A stretch of 64,000 bases of DNA, from the NCBI GenBank assembly GCA_035489015.1, contig DATHKR010000103.1:28034-92033 (forward strand). The letters are read 5' to 3'. Below the pieces are notes generated by a model. That model made no database searches. It saw nothing but the letters and a program-made list of their open reading frames with translations, and was not told the origin of the DNA. The DNA is from DATFRY01 sp035489015 (GTDB lineage: Bacteria > Myxococcota_A > Polyangia > Haliangiales > Haliangiaceae). The translations under genes and the position numbers were made by a program. Position 1 is the first letter of the stretch; every line of letters starts with the position of its first letter. Shown piece by piece: positions 26,204 through 34,593 of this stretch.

Positions 26204-28270
26204 TCAGCGCGGCCGGGTCGCGGCGTCGAGGGTGGCGAGATCGACGGTGAGCTGCTCGACGGCGGCGTCGATCTCGGGCGAGGAGCGTGGGGCGGCGCGG
26301 CCGCCCAGGCAGCCGGCCAGGAACAGCTCGGTGGCGCGGACGAGGCCGAGGGTGGTGTCGCGATCGGCGAGGCCGTGCCCCTCGTCGGCGGCGAGGAGGT
26401 AGGTGACCGGCACGCCGCGGCGGTGGAGGCGGAGCGCCATCTCGTCCGACTGGGCGCGCGAGACCCGCGGATCGTTGCCGCCGTGGAAGATGAGGACCGG
26501 GGCGCGGATCGCCTCGGCCAGGGTGATCGGCGAGCGGCGCCGCATGTCGGCGCGATCCGCGGCGAGGTGCGGGTCGCCGACGAAGCGGTACCAGCGGCGG
26601 CGCAGGCGCGGGCGCCAGCTGGGCGGGAAGCCCTCGATGAGGGCGGCCAGGTCGACCGGGCCGGCGTAGTCGACGCCGCAGGCGAAGCGCTCCGGCGTGG
26701 TGGCCAGCGCGATGAGCGCGGCATAGCCGCCGTACGAGCCACCCATGATGGCGACGCGGCGCCGGTCGGTGACGCCGCGGGCGATGGCCCAGTCGACCGC
26801 GTCGACCAGATCCTCCTGCATGGCGCCGGCGAAGCCACCCCGGGCCAGCTCGGTGAAGCGGCGGCCGAACCCGATCGAGCCGCGGTAGTTCACCGACAGG
26901 ACCGCGTAGCCGCGGCTGGCCAGGAGCTGGCGGTCGGCGTCGAAGTCCCACAGGTCGCGCGACCACGGGCCGCCGTGCACCAGGAGGACGGTCGGGTGCG
27001 GCGCGCGCGCCGGTCCGGCCGGCAGGGTCAGGTAGCCGGACAGCTCGACGCGGTCGCGGGCGCGCAGGCGGATCGGCCTGCTGTCGAACAGGCGGCGGCG
27101 GTCGAGCCACGGGCGCGAGCGAAACAGCGGGATCACGCGGCCGCGCGACGGCTCGACCAGGTGATACGCGACCGGCGCGGTCGGCGCGCTGGTCGCCACG
27201 GTCCACAGCCGACCGTCTCGTGAGCGCGACAGGACCTGGAGGTTGCGCCCGCCGCCCGGCGCCCGCGCCAGCAGCGCCTGGAAGCCCGGGTCGCGGCTCA
27301 CCCAGCGAGTCGCGTCCTCGACGAAGCGGCTGGCCACGACCCGCCCGGCCGCGAGATCGAAGATCGCTCCGTCGAGATCGACCCGTCCGGCCGGATCGGC
27401 CGCGACTGGCTCGAGGGAGCCGGTCGCCAGGTCGAACAGCGCCAGGCGCTGCCGATCGGCGTGGTGATCGGTGCGGACGTAGATCAGGCCCGGCCGGTCG
27501 CTGAACGCCAGCGGGGTCAGCTCCTCGCCGCCCGGGTAGGTCGCGACCACTCGCCACGGCGACGCCTCGGTCGATCGGTGGAGCAGGCGAGGTCGACCGC
27601 GCGGGTCGACCGACGTCGCCACCAGCACGCGGCCGCGCGCGTCGGCCAGGTAGCCGGCGAAGCTGCCCGGGTTGACGTCGGCCAGCGACAGCGCGCCGGA
27701 CGCGAGGTCGACCCGGTAGGCGTCGAGCAGCGCCGGGTCGCGCCGGTTCATCGCGATGACCGCGACGCCCGGCTCGAGCGCGGGAAGCCCGATCCAGCGG
27801 ACCTCGACGCCGGGGAACGGGGTCAGGTCGCGGACGCGACCGCCGGCGCGGCCGACCTCGGCCTGGAGCAGGTGATAGCCCTCGTCGCCGCCGGCGTCCT
27901 GGAGGTAGAGGATCGACCGCGAGTCGCCGCTCCACACGAAGTCGTCGACCGGCGGGTCGGCCTCGCCGGTGGCGAACCGGGCTGCGCCGGCCGGCGCGCC
28001 GTCGACCAGCGGCCGGATCGCGAGGTCGAGGTTGCCGCCGCGCAGGGCCAGGTAGGCCAGCCAGCGGCCGTCGGGCGAGACCTGCGGCAGCGCGGCGACC
28101 GGGCTCCCGTACAGCTCCTCGATCGGGATCAGGGGCGCCGATGCGGGCGCCGACGCGGGACGTCCGCGATGCTCGGCCGGCCCGCCCGCGCCGCACCCGA
28201 GCGAGACCACCGCGGCGACGAGCCAGCGCGTCCAGCGGGTCCGGAAGTCGGTGCTCCGCATCGGTTCCAT
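26204..28270 (-). CDS. S9 family (prolyl oligopeptidase-like) peptidase, lipoprotein
   Basis: A 688-residue serine peptidase of the acylaminoacyl-peptidase/DPP-IV group. A lipoprotein-type signal (VAAVVSLGCGAG) anchors it outside the cytoplasm. A beta-propeller follows (about 60-400, TolB-like phrases such as VSPDGRWLAYLAL), then the catalytic alpha/beta hydrolase domain with Ser512 in GGSYGG, Asp600 in HGGNDPRVS and His632 in DEGHGL. All three catalytic residues are present. It likely cleaves short peptides in the periplasm. The thioesterase gene starts 37 bases downstream on the same strand. Confidence 0.93.
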   Translation of the reverse strand: MEPMRSTDFRTRWTRWLVAAVVSLGCGAGGPAEHRGRPASAPASAPLIPIEELYGSPVAALPQVSPDGRWLAYLALRGGNLDLAIRPLVDGAPAGAARFATGEADPPVDDFVWSGDSRSILYLQDAGGDEGYHLLQAEVGRAGGRVRDLTPFPGVEVRWIGLPALEPGVAVIAMNRRDPALLDAYRVDLASGALSLADVNPGSFAGYLADARGRVLVATSVDPRGRPRLLHRSTEASPWRVVATYPGGEELTPLAFSDRPGLIYVRTDHHADRQRLALFDLATGSLEPVAADPAGRVDLDGAIFDLAAGRVVASRFVEDATRWVSRDPGFQALLARAPGGGRNLQVLSRSRDGRLWTVATSAPTAPVAYHLVEPSRGRVIPLFRSRPWLDRRRLFDSRPIRLRARDRVELSGYLTLPAGPARAPHPTVLLVHGGPWSRDLWDFDADRQLLASRGYAVLSVNYRGSIGFGRRFTELARGGFAGAMQEDLVDAVDWAIARGVTDRRRVAIMGGSYGGYAALIALATTPERFACGVDYAGPVDLAALIEGFPPSWRPRLRRRWYRFVGDPHLAADRADMRRRSPITLAEAIRAPVLIFHGGNDPRVSRAQSDEMALRLHRRGVPVTYLLAADEGHGLADRDTTLGLVRATELFLAGCLGGRAAPRSSPEIDAAVEQLTVDLATLDAATRPR

Positions 28271-28340
28271 CGTCGTCGATGACCGCGTGAGCTGGATAGT
28301 CCGGGAGACACGCGCCGACCGTCGGGCGGTCCGGAATGGT

Positions 28341-28730
28341 CTACGACTCGGGATCGGCCGCGTCGAAGAACCTGACCACCCGCCTCAGCCGACCGTCCGA
28401 CGCGAACTGCGCGATGTCGGTGCCCCGCGCCACCTCGCGCCCGGCGTCGTCGAGCACGGCAAAGGCGAACCGCGCCCAGCCGTGGTGCGAGTCGATCGCG
28501 CTGGCGAACAGCGCGGTGTGGCCGGGCTGGGCCGCGCGCCACGCGGTGATCTCGCCGTCCACCGCCTCGCGCCCGCGGAGCACGCCGACCGGCGCGACGA
28601 CCTCGCAGTCCTCGCTCAGCGAGCGCTTCAGCAGGTCGCGCCGGCGGGACGGGTTGGGCTCGTTCCACGCCCGCCCGTACTCGTCGATCGGGCTGAGCAC
28701 GTCCATGGGAGCCGTGACGTCGGTGTCCAC
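28341..28730 (-). CDS. SnoaL/NTF2-like protein
   Basis: A 129-residue NTF2-fold protein of the SnoaL-like group. The conserved pattern is visible: YGRAWNEPNPSRRRDLLKRSL at the start, EDCEVVAPVGVLRGREAVDGEI in the middle, and a final GRLRRVVRFFD strand. The GTG at 28730 has GGAGAAG upstream and is preferred to the longer frame from 28844. A start at the Met eight residues further in is also possible. Members range from polyketide cyclases to proteins of unknown role; no substrate is suggested here. Divergent from the fusion gene at 28826. Confidence 0.8.
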   Translation of the reverse strand: MDTDVTAPMDVLSPIDEYGRAWNEPNPSRRRDLLKRSLSEDCEVVAPVGVLRGREAVDGEITAWRAAQPGHTALFASAIDSHHGWARFAFAVLDDAGREVARGTDIAQFASDGRLRRVVRFFDAADPES

Positions 28731-28825
28731 TCGCTTCTCCTCGGCTTCGGCCCGGCCCCCACCGGGCGCGCCGCGCGCACTGCTGGAGACGGCGAGCTTC
28801 ACACCCAGGCTACCATGACGCCTGC

Positions 28826-30622
28826 ATGACCGCGGACGACACACGACGGCCGGTCGGGCTCGGCTGCATGCGTCTGTCGTCGCCGTCGGTGAACGAGCCG
28901 CGCGCGATCGCCGCGCTCCACGCCGCGCTCGACGCCGGGGTCACCCTGCTCGACACCGCCGACGTCTACGCTCCCACCGACGGAGACCTCGGCCACAACG
29001 AGCGCCTGATCACCCGCGCGCTGGCCGCATGGTCGGGGGACCGCGCGCGGGTCCAGGTCGCCAGCAAGGGCGGCCTCACCCGCCCGGGGGGGAGGAGGTG
29101 GATCCCCGACGGACGCGCCCGCCACCTGGTCGCCGCCGCCGAGGCCAGCCGCGCCGCGCTCGGCGTCGACGCGATCGATCTCTACCAGCTCCACGCGGTC
29201 GACCCGCGCACGCCGCTCGCCACCAGTGTGCGCGCCCTGGCCGAGCTGCGCGCCGCCGGCGTGGTGCGCGCGATCGGGCTCTGCAACGTCACCCTCGGCC
29301 AGCTGCGCGACGCGTCGAGGGTGGCCGAGATCGACGCGGTGCAGGTCGCGCTCCACCTCGGCGACGACCAGGCGATCCATGCCGGCCTGGTCGAGCACTG
29401 CCGCGAGCGCGGCATCGCCCTTCTCTGCCACACGCCGCTGGGCGGGCCGACCGGCTGGCCGCGCCGCGCCCGCACACCCGCCCTTCGCGCCGTCGCCGGG
29501 CGGCGCGGCGTCACCCCCGCGGAGATCGCGCTGGCCTGGCTGTGCGACCTCGGCCCGCACGTGACCCCGCTGCCCGGGGCCACCCGGCCCGAGACCGCCG
29601 CCTCGGCCGCGGCCGGCCAGCGGCTGGTCCTCGACGACGACGATCGCCGCGCCCTCGACGAGATCGCCCCGGCCGGTCGCATCGCGCGCACGCCGCGGGC
29701 CAGCCGCCGCCCCGGGTCCGCCGCCGCCGACGTGGTGCTGGTCATGGGCTCGCCGGCGGCCGGCAAGAGCACGTGGGTGCGCGACCTGGTCGCCGCCGGC
29801 CACCGGCGCCTCAACCGCGACCTGACCGGCGGCAGCCTGACCGCCCTGGCCGGCGCGCTCGAGCGCGGCCTCGCCGGCGGCGGCCGCCGCTTCGTCCTCG
29901 ACAACACCTATCCGTCGCGCGCCGCGCGCAGCCGCGTCATCGAGGCGGCCTGGCGTCACCGCGCCGAGGTCCGCTGCGTGTGGCTCGACACCTCGCTCGA
30001 GGACGCCCAGGTCAACGCCGTCTTCCGCATGCTCGACGCCCACGGCCGCCTGCTCGACCCGCACGAGCTGAGCGGGCCGAAGAAGGCCGATCCAGTCGCC
30101 ATCCCGCCGCGCGCGCTGTTCGACTACCGCCGCGCCCTCGAGCCACCCGACGCCGACGAGGGCTTCGCCGCGATCGACGTCGTCTCGTTCGCGCGCGCCG
30201 CCGGCCCCGGGCGCACCCGGCGCGCCCTCCTCATCGACCTCGAGCACCTGCCCGCCGATCCGGCGCCACTGCGACGCTGGCGCGAGCGCGGCTGGCTGAT
30301 CCTGTGCACCTCCTGGCAGCCGGGCGTGGCCAGCGGCGCGACCAGCGCGGCCGAGGTCGATCGCCGCCTCACCGAGCTCCGCGACGGGCTCGGCCTCGAC
30401 GACGCGGTCTACTGCGGGCACGGGCCCGGCCCGCCGATCTGCTGGTGTCGCAAGCCGCTGCCCGGCCTGGCCGCGCTGCTGATCCATCGCCACGGCCTCG
30501 ACCCGCCCCGCTGTCACCTGGTCGGGCAGGGCGCGCCCGACCGCGGGCTCGCCGCCCGGCTCGGCTTCGGCTGGATCGAGGCGGGCGCGCCGGGCGCCCT
30601 CGACGCGGTCGACCTCCGATAA
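28826..30622 (+). CDS. Fusion: aldo/keto reductase + polynucleotide-kinase-like P-loop domain + HAD phosphatase-like domain
   Basis: A single 598-residue frame with three domains. Residues about 8-290 are an aldo/keto reductase with an intact tetrad (Asp and Tyr in LLDTADVY, Lys in VASKGG, His in YQLHAVDP). Residues about 305-450 are a PNKP-type 5'-kinase: Walker A GSPAAGKST, LNRDLTGGS, and RRFVLDNTYPSRAARSRVI. Residues about 470-598 resemble the HAD-III/GmhB fold, with its zinc-site phrase CGHGPGPPICWCRKPLPG. In that domain the usual DxDxT is IDLEHL, so the nucleophile Asp remains but the general acid is lost. No frameshift is seen at the junctions. A link between a carbonyl reductase and nucleic-acid or metabolite end-phosphorylation is inferred, not established. 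Confidence 0.85.
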   Translation: MTADDTRRPVGLGCMRLSSPSVNEPRAIAALHAALDAGVTLLDTADVYAPTDGDLGHNERLITRALAAWSGDRARVQVASKGGLTRPGGRRWIPDGRARHLVAAAEASRAALGVDAIDLYQLHAVDPRTPLATSVRALAELRAAGVVRAIGLCNVTLGQLRDASRVAEIDAVQVALHLGDDQAIHAGLVEHCRERGIALLCHTPLGGPTGWPRRARTPALRAVAGRRGVTPAEIALAWLCDLGPHVTPLPGATRPETAASAAAGQRLVLDDDDRRALDEIAPAGRIARTPRASRRPGSAAADVVLVMGSPAAGKSTWVRDLVAAGHRRLNRDLTGGSLTALAGALERGLAGGGRRFVLDNTYPSRAARSRVIEAAWRHRAEVRCVWLDTSLEDAQVNAVFRMLDAHGRLLDPHELSGPKKADPVAIPPRALFDYRRALEPPDADEGFAAIDVVSFARAAGPGRTRRALLIDLEHLPADPAPLRRWRERGWLILCTSWQPGVASGATSAAEVDRRLTELRDGLGLDDAVYCGHGPGPPICWCRKPLPGLAALLIHRHGLDPPRCHLVGQGAPDRGLAARLGFGWIEAGAPGALDAVDLR

Positions 30623-30631
30623 GATCGGGCC

Positions 30632-31480
30632 GTGGTCGCCGTCCTGGTCATCTGCTCGGCGCTGCTCCACTCGGTGTGGAACGCGGTCCTCAAGACCCAG
30701 AAGGACAAGGACCTGGCCGGGGCGACGGTGGTCGGGATGGCCGCGGTGGTCGCGGTGGTCGTCGCGCTCGCGGTCTGGGCCTTCACCCCCGAGGCGCCGT
30801 TTCCGCGGGCCAGCGGCGTGGCCTGGAGCGCCGGCGCCGGCCTGTTCGAGGCGGCTTACTTCGTCCTCCTGGTCATGGCGCTCGAGCGCCTGCCGCTCGC
30901 CGCCGCGTACACCGTCTCGCGCGGCCTCGCCATCCTGGCGGTGTGGCCGGTCTCGGTCGCGCTGCTCGGCGAACCGATCACCGCCGCGTCGATCGCCGGC
31001 ACCGCGGTCCTCTGCCTCGGCCTCGTCACCAGCGGCCTCGAGCGGCGCGAGGGCTCGTCGGCCGGCGGCGTCGCGCTGGCCTGCCTGTGCGGGCTGTCGA
31101 TCGCCGGCTATCACCTCTGCTACAAGCAGGCGCTCGCGGCCGGGGCCCAGCCGGCGGCGGTGTTCGCGGTCGCGCTGTCGATCGCCTTCCCGCTCAACCT
31201 GGCCCGCCTCGGCCGGGCCAGGATTCCGGCCCTGGGGCGCGAGCTGCGCCGGCGCCCGTGGTTCGCGATCGGCCTGGGCAGCATGGCGGCCGCCTCGTTC
31301 CTCATCCTCCTGGTCGGGCTCGGCCGCGGCGGGGCCGGCTTCGTGCTCACCCTGCGCAACACCTCGATCGTCTTCACCGCGCTCATCGGGTGGGCGGTCG
31401 GCGAGCGGCCGTCCCGACCGCAGCTCATCGGCGCGGCCCTGGTCGCCGCCGGCGCGATGCTGGTCGGCCTGTCGAGGTGA
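30632..31480 (+). CDS. EamA/DMT family transporter
   Basis: A 282-residue protein with about ten membrane helices in the two-fold EamA repeat of the drug/metabolite transporter superfamily; phrases such as LHSVWNAVLKTQ and ALERLPLAAAYTVSRGLAIL are typical. It begins with GTG 9 bases after the fusion gene's stop, so it is probably co-transcribed with it. The substrate is not predictable; exporters of amino acids, metabolites or nucleotide sugars all belong to this family. Confidence 0.9.
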   Translation: MVAVLVICSALLHSVWNAVLKTQKDKDLAGATVVGMAAVVAVVVALAVWAFTPEAPFPRASGVAWSAGAGLFEAAYFVLLVMALERLPLAAAYTVSRGLAILAVWPVSVALLGEPITAASIAGTAVLCLGLVTSGLERREGSSAGGVALACLCGLSIAGYHLCYKQALAAGAQPAAVFAVALSIAFPLNLARLGRARIPALGRELRRRPWFAIGLGSMAAASFLILLVGLGRGGAGFVLTLRNTSIVFTALIGWAVGERPSRPQLIGAALVAAGAMLVGLSR

Positions 31481-31513
31481 CGGGCGGCCGTCGGTGATGC
31501 ATCATCCCCGATC

Positions 31514-32395
31514 GTGAGCGAGGCCAAGACCAGCGGGCGCGGTGCGCTCCACGACGTGCGCCGGCGCCTGGGTGGATCGGTCGCCGCCAACCAGGTCGGC
31601 CGGCGGCTGTGGAGCTGGTGGAGCCACCGGCGCACCGAGGTCTACTTCCTGTCGTACCCCAAGGCCGGGCGGACCTGGCTCCGCCTCCTGGTCGGCAAGG
31701 CGCTGGTCGACGAGCTCGCGCCGGGCCAGGCCAACCCGATGGAGCTGTCCGACCTCCACCGCTTCAGCCCGCTGGTGCCGCGCATCCGCGTCACCCACGA
31801 CGACAACCCGCAGCTCAAGCGCGCCGACGAGGTCGAGCGCGACAAGCGCCGCTACGCCGGCAAGAGCGTCGTCTTCCTGGTCCGCAACCCGCGCGACGTG
31901 GTCATCTCGTACTACTTCCAGGCCTCCCGCCGGCGCGACCGCTTCGCCGGGACGCCCGGCGAGTTCCTGCGCCACCCGATCGGCTCGCTCGACACCATCC
32001 TCGCCTACTACAACGTGTGGGCCGAGAATCGCGCCGCCCCGGCCCGCTTCTGCCTGGTCCGCTACGAGGACCTCCACCGCGACGCGGCCGGGCAGCTCGA
32101 GCGGGTGCTGGCCGCCCTCGGCCGCGCCCCGCCGCGCGCCGTCATCGACGCCGCCGTCGAGTACGCCCGCTTCGACAACATGCGCGCGCTCGAGCGCAAG
32201 AACGCGTTCCAGTCGGCCCGGCTCCGCCCGGCCGACGGCGCCGACCCGGAGTCCTTCAAGACCCGCAAGGGCAAGGTGGGTGGCTACCGCGAGTACCTGT
32301 CGGCCGGCGACATCGACTACATGGAGGCGCGCATCCGCGAGCGCCTGTCGCCGTTCTACGCCGGGTACATCGACGCCGGCGATCGCCCGGCCTGA
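31514..32395 (+). CDS. PAPS-dependent sulfotransferase (first copy)
   Basis: A 293-residue cytosolic-type sulfotransferase that moves sulfate from PAPS to a hydroxyl. The 5'-phosphosulfate loop is SYPKAGRTWLR (about residues 47-57), the 3'-phosphate-binding motif is LVRNPRDVVISYYFQ, and the C-terminal RKGKVGGYREYLS matches the RxGxxGxW-type loop. The GTG start gives the normal length. It shares most motifs and long identical stretches with the second copy at 34594-35502, so the two are paralogues from a local duplication. The intervening methyltransferase and oxidoreductase genes run on the opposite strand. Acceptor unknown. Confidence 0.92.
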   Translation: MSEAKTSGRGALHDVRRRLGGSVAANQVGRRLWSWWSHRRTEVYFLSYPKAGRTWLRLLVGKALVDELAPGQANPMELSDLHRFSPLVPRIRVTHDDNPQLKRADEVERDKRRYAGKSVVFLVRNPRDVVISYYFQASRRRDRFAGTPGEFLRHPIGSLDTILAYYNVWAENRAAPARFCLVRYEDLHRDAAGQLERVLAALGRAPPRAVIDAAVEYARFDNMRALERKNAFQSARLRPADGADPESFKTRKGKVGGYREYLSAGDIDYMEARIRERLSPFYAGYIDAGDRPA

Positions 32396-32399
32396 CCGC

Positions 32400-33080
32400 T
32401 CAGCGGAACGCCACCACGTTGTAGCCGATGGTGACCTCGGTGGCCGGGACCAGCTTGCCGAGCGCGCGCAGCACCGGCGACCCGGCCAGCACGACCGGCA
32501 CGATCACCGCCTGCAGCCCCCGCCGGGCGGCCCCGCGCCCGCGCGCCATCCGCACCGCCAGCACCCCGAGCGACTCGGCCCAGTTGGTCCGCTCCTCGAT
32601 GGTCACGTCGCGGAACTCGCGCAGCAGCACCTCGAGGCCGTGCCGGGTGTAGCGGAAGTAGTCGTGGGGCGCGCCGTGGATCGGGAACACGAACGGCGCG
32701 GTCAGGATCAGCCGCCCGCCGTCGCGCAGGCTGGCCCGGATGTTGTCGATCGCCAGGTGCGGCGCCCACAGGTGCTCGAGCACCTCGGAGCAGACCACCG
32801 CGTCGTACGGCTCCTCGCTGTGCCACTTGCAGATGTCGGCGACCACGTCGGCGCCGCGATCGGACCGGATGTCGAGCTGGCGCACGTCGAGCCCGTGCTT
32901 CTCGCGCGCCGCCACGATCCGGTCGCCGATCTCGCCGCCGGCGCCGATCGACAGCACGCGCGCGCCTGGCTCGATGCGGGCCAGCTCGGCGTCGATGAAC
33001 GGGTAGATGCCGTAGCGCGACACCTGCTTGGCGCCCTTGCCGACCAGCTCGCCCAGGCCGCGCAGAAGTCCTCCGCTCAT
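32400..33080 (-). CDS. Class I SAM-dependent methyltransferase
   Basis: A 226-residue methyltransferase with motif I VLSIGAGGEIGDRI, an acidic residue in QLDIRSD, and motif IV YDAVVCSEVLEHLWAPHLA. The stop lies five bases from the first sulfotransferase stop, tail to tail. Two in-frame ATGs six bases apart compete. The inner one (33080) has GAGGAG six bases upstream, whereas that sequence abuts the outer one, so 33080 is preferred. It starts 10 bases after the GMC oxidoreductase stop, so the two form an operon. Substrate unknown; O-methylation of a glycan or lipid is plausible from context. Confidence 0.88.
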   Translation of the reverse strand: MSGGLLRGLGELVGKGAKQVSRYGIYPFIDAELARIEPGARVLSIGAGGEIGDRIVAAREKHGLDVRQLDIRSDRGADVVADICKWHSEEPYDAVVCSEVLEHLWAPHLAIDNIRASLRDGGRLILTAPFVFPIHGAPHDYFRYTRHGLEVLLREFRDVTIEERTNWAESLGVLAVRMARGRGAARRGLQAVIVPVVLAGSPVLRALGKLVPATEVTIGYNVVAFR

Positions 33081-33090
33081 CCGCATCTCC

Positions 33091-34515
33091 TCATCGTCGC
33101 GCTTTCAGGTGGTCGGCCAGCCGCACGGCCAGGGCCGCGATCGTCGCGGTCGGGTTGGCGTAGCCGGAGGTCGGGAAGACCGAGCTGCCGGCCACGAAGA
33201 CGTTGTCGGTGTCGTGGACCCGGCAGTCTGGATCGACCACCGACGTGCGCGGGTCGGTCCCCATCCGGGTGGTGCCCATGTGGTGGGACGCGTCCTGGAA
33301 CTCGGGGAACACGCCCCCGTCGGCGCCGCCGGGGTGGAGCAGCGGGCTGTCCAGCTCGCCGACCCCGGCCCGCTGCAGCTCGCGCCGCAGCACCCGGTGG
33401 AGCGCGACGATCGTGCGGCGGTCGCGCTCGCCGAGCGTCCAGGTCACGCTGGCCCGCGCCTGACCGAGCGGATCGCGGTCCGCGCCCAGGAACACCCGGT
33501 TGTCCGGATCCGGCTCCTGCTCCATGTAGTTGCGCAGGGCCAGGAGGCGGCACCGGCGCGGCCGGATCGCCCGCCGGGCCAGCCGGCGCGGGATGTCGCG
33601 CTCGAACGCCGGCTCCAGGAAGACGTAGCTGTTCAGCACCTCCTCGGCGCGCTGCACCTCGTCGCTGAGCCGGAGCCCGACCCAGACCGGCGCGTTCTCG
33701 CTGAGGCCCTCCCACGACGACATGTCGAGCGGCTCGTAGGTCTCGACCACGCCGACCTTGGCCTTGGGGTGGTCCATGAAGTAGCGGCCGACCTGGTCGT
33801 GCTGGTTGCCGATCCCGGACAGGAGCAGCGTGCGTGCGTTCTCGATCCCGCCGGTGGCGATCACCACCTGGCGCGCGCGCACCGCGAAGCGGCCGCCGCC
33901 GGCGCCGCGGACCAGGACGCGCCCGACCGCGCGCCGGTCGCGCTCGAGCTGGACCACGTGGGCGTCGAGCACCGCGTCGACGCTGTCGGCGCCCTCGATG
34001 GTCCGGGTCAGGGCGCGCCCGAAATCGCGCTGGTCCTCGCGCAGCGTGTGGAACACGGTCGGCACCACCGCGTCGCTCTTGACCAGCGCGGCCACCGTGT
34101 CGGCCTCGCCGGCGTCGTGGGTCGCGTGATCGCGCACCCCGACCGCGCGCCCGGCGCGCACATAATAAGGATCCAGCGACGCGTACGACACCGGCCACCC
34201 GGAGTGGCGCACCCACGGGCGCGGCTCGAAGTCGATCGGGTCGAACCGCTTCCACCGCCCCGCCCACACCGTGGTGGTGCCGCCGAACGCGCGAACCCGC
34301 GAGTCGTCCGCCACCGGCAGCTGGGTCGCGTGGATCTGGTACATCGGATCCGGCCCCGGGGCCGGCTTGCGGCCGCCGCTCTCCAGCAGGCACACCCGCG
34401 CGCCCGACGACGCCAGCTCGCGGGCCAGCACCAGGCCAGCCGCGCCGGCGCCGATCACGCAGACGTCGGCCTCGAGCTCGGCATCTCCGGTCAGCGAGGC
34501 GGACGATCGGATCAT
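33091..34515 (-). CDS. GMC family FAD-dependent oxidoreductase
   Basis: A 474-residue flavoprotein. The N-terminal Rossmann motif VIGAGAAGLVLARELASSG is clear (about residues 18-36). FGGTTTVWAGRW follows, and the GMC C-terminal domain has HHMGTTRMG and the flavin-contacting end SGYANPTATIAALAVRLADHL. GMC enzymes oxidise alcohols, sugars or sterols. An upstream GTG at 34536 in the same frame is possible, but the ATG at 34515 gives the normal family start. It lies between the two sulfotransferase genes on the opposite strand; its product may be an oxidised precursor for sulfation, which is inference. Confidence 0.9.
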   Translation of the reverse strand: MIRSSASLTGDAELEADVCVIGAGAAGLVLARELASSGARVCLLESGGRKPAPGPDPMYQIHATQLPVADDSRVRAFGGTTTVWAGRWKRFDPIDFEPRPWVRHSGWPVSYASLDPYYVRAGRAVGVRDHATHDAGEADTVAALVKSDAVVPTVFHTLREDQRDFGRALTRTIEGADSVDAVLDAHVVQLERDRRAVGRVLVRGAGGGRFAVRARQVVIATGGIENARTLLLSGIGNQHDQVGRYFMDHPKAKVGVVETYEPLDMSSWEGLSENAPVWVGLRLSDEVQRAEEVLNSYVFLEPAFERDIPRRLARRAIRPRRCRLLALRNYMEQEPDPDNRVFLGADRDPLGQARASVTWTLGERDRRTIVALHRVLRRELQRAGVGELDSPLLHPGGADGGVFPEFQDASHHMGTTRMGTDPRTSVVDPDCRVHDTDNVFVAGSSVFPTSGYANPTATIAALAVRLADHLKARR

Positions 34516-34593
34516 GAGGCCCGCGCAATCTAGCACCCGAGCACGAGTCGGTCAGTCGCTCGGGAGGGGCGGCTTGCCTCGCTCGGAAGGAAC

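Noticed and set aside
25396..28270. Biosynthetic gene cluster around the thioesterase
   Set aside because: No synthase, carrier protein or tailoring set lies nearby; recorded only as an orphan thioesterase.
28799..31114. A 771-codon minus-strand frame opposite the fusion and transporter genes
   Set aside because: The plus-strand proteins have clear family motifs; the minus frame has none.
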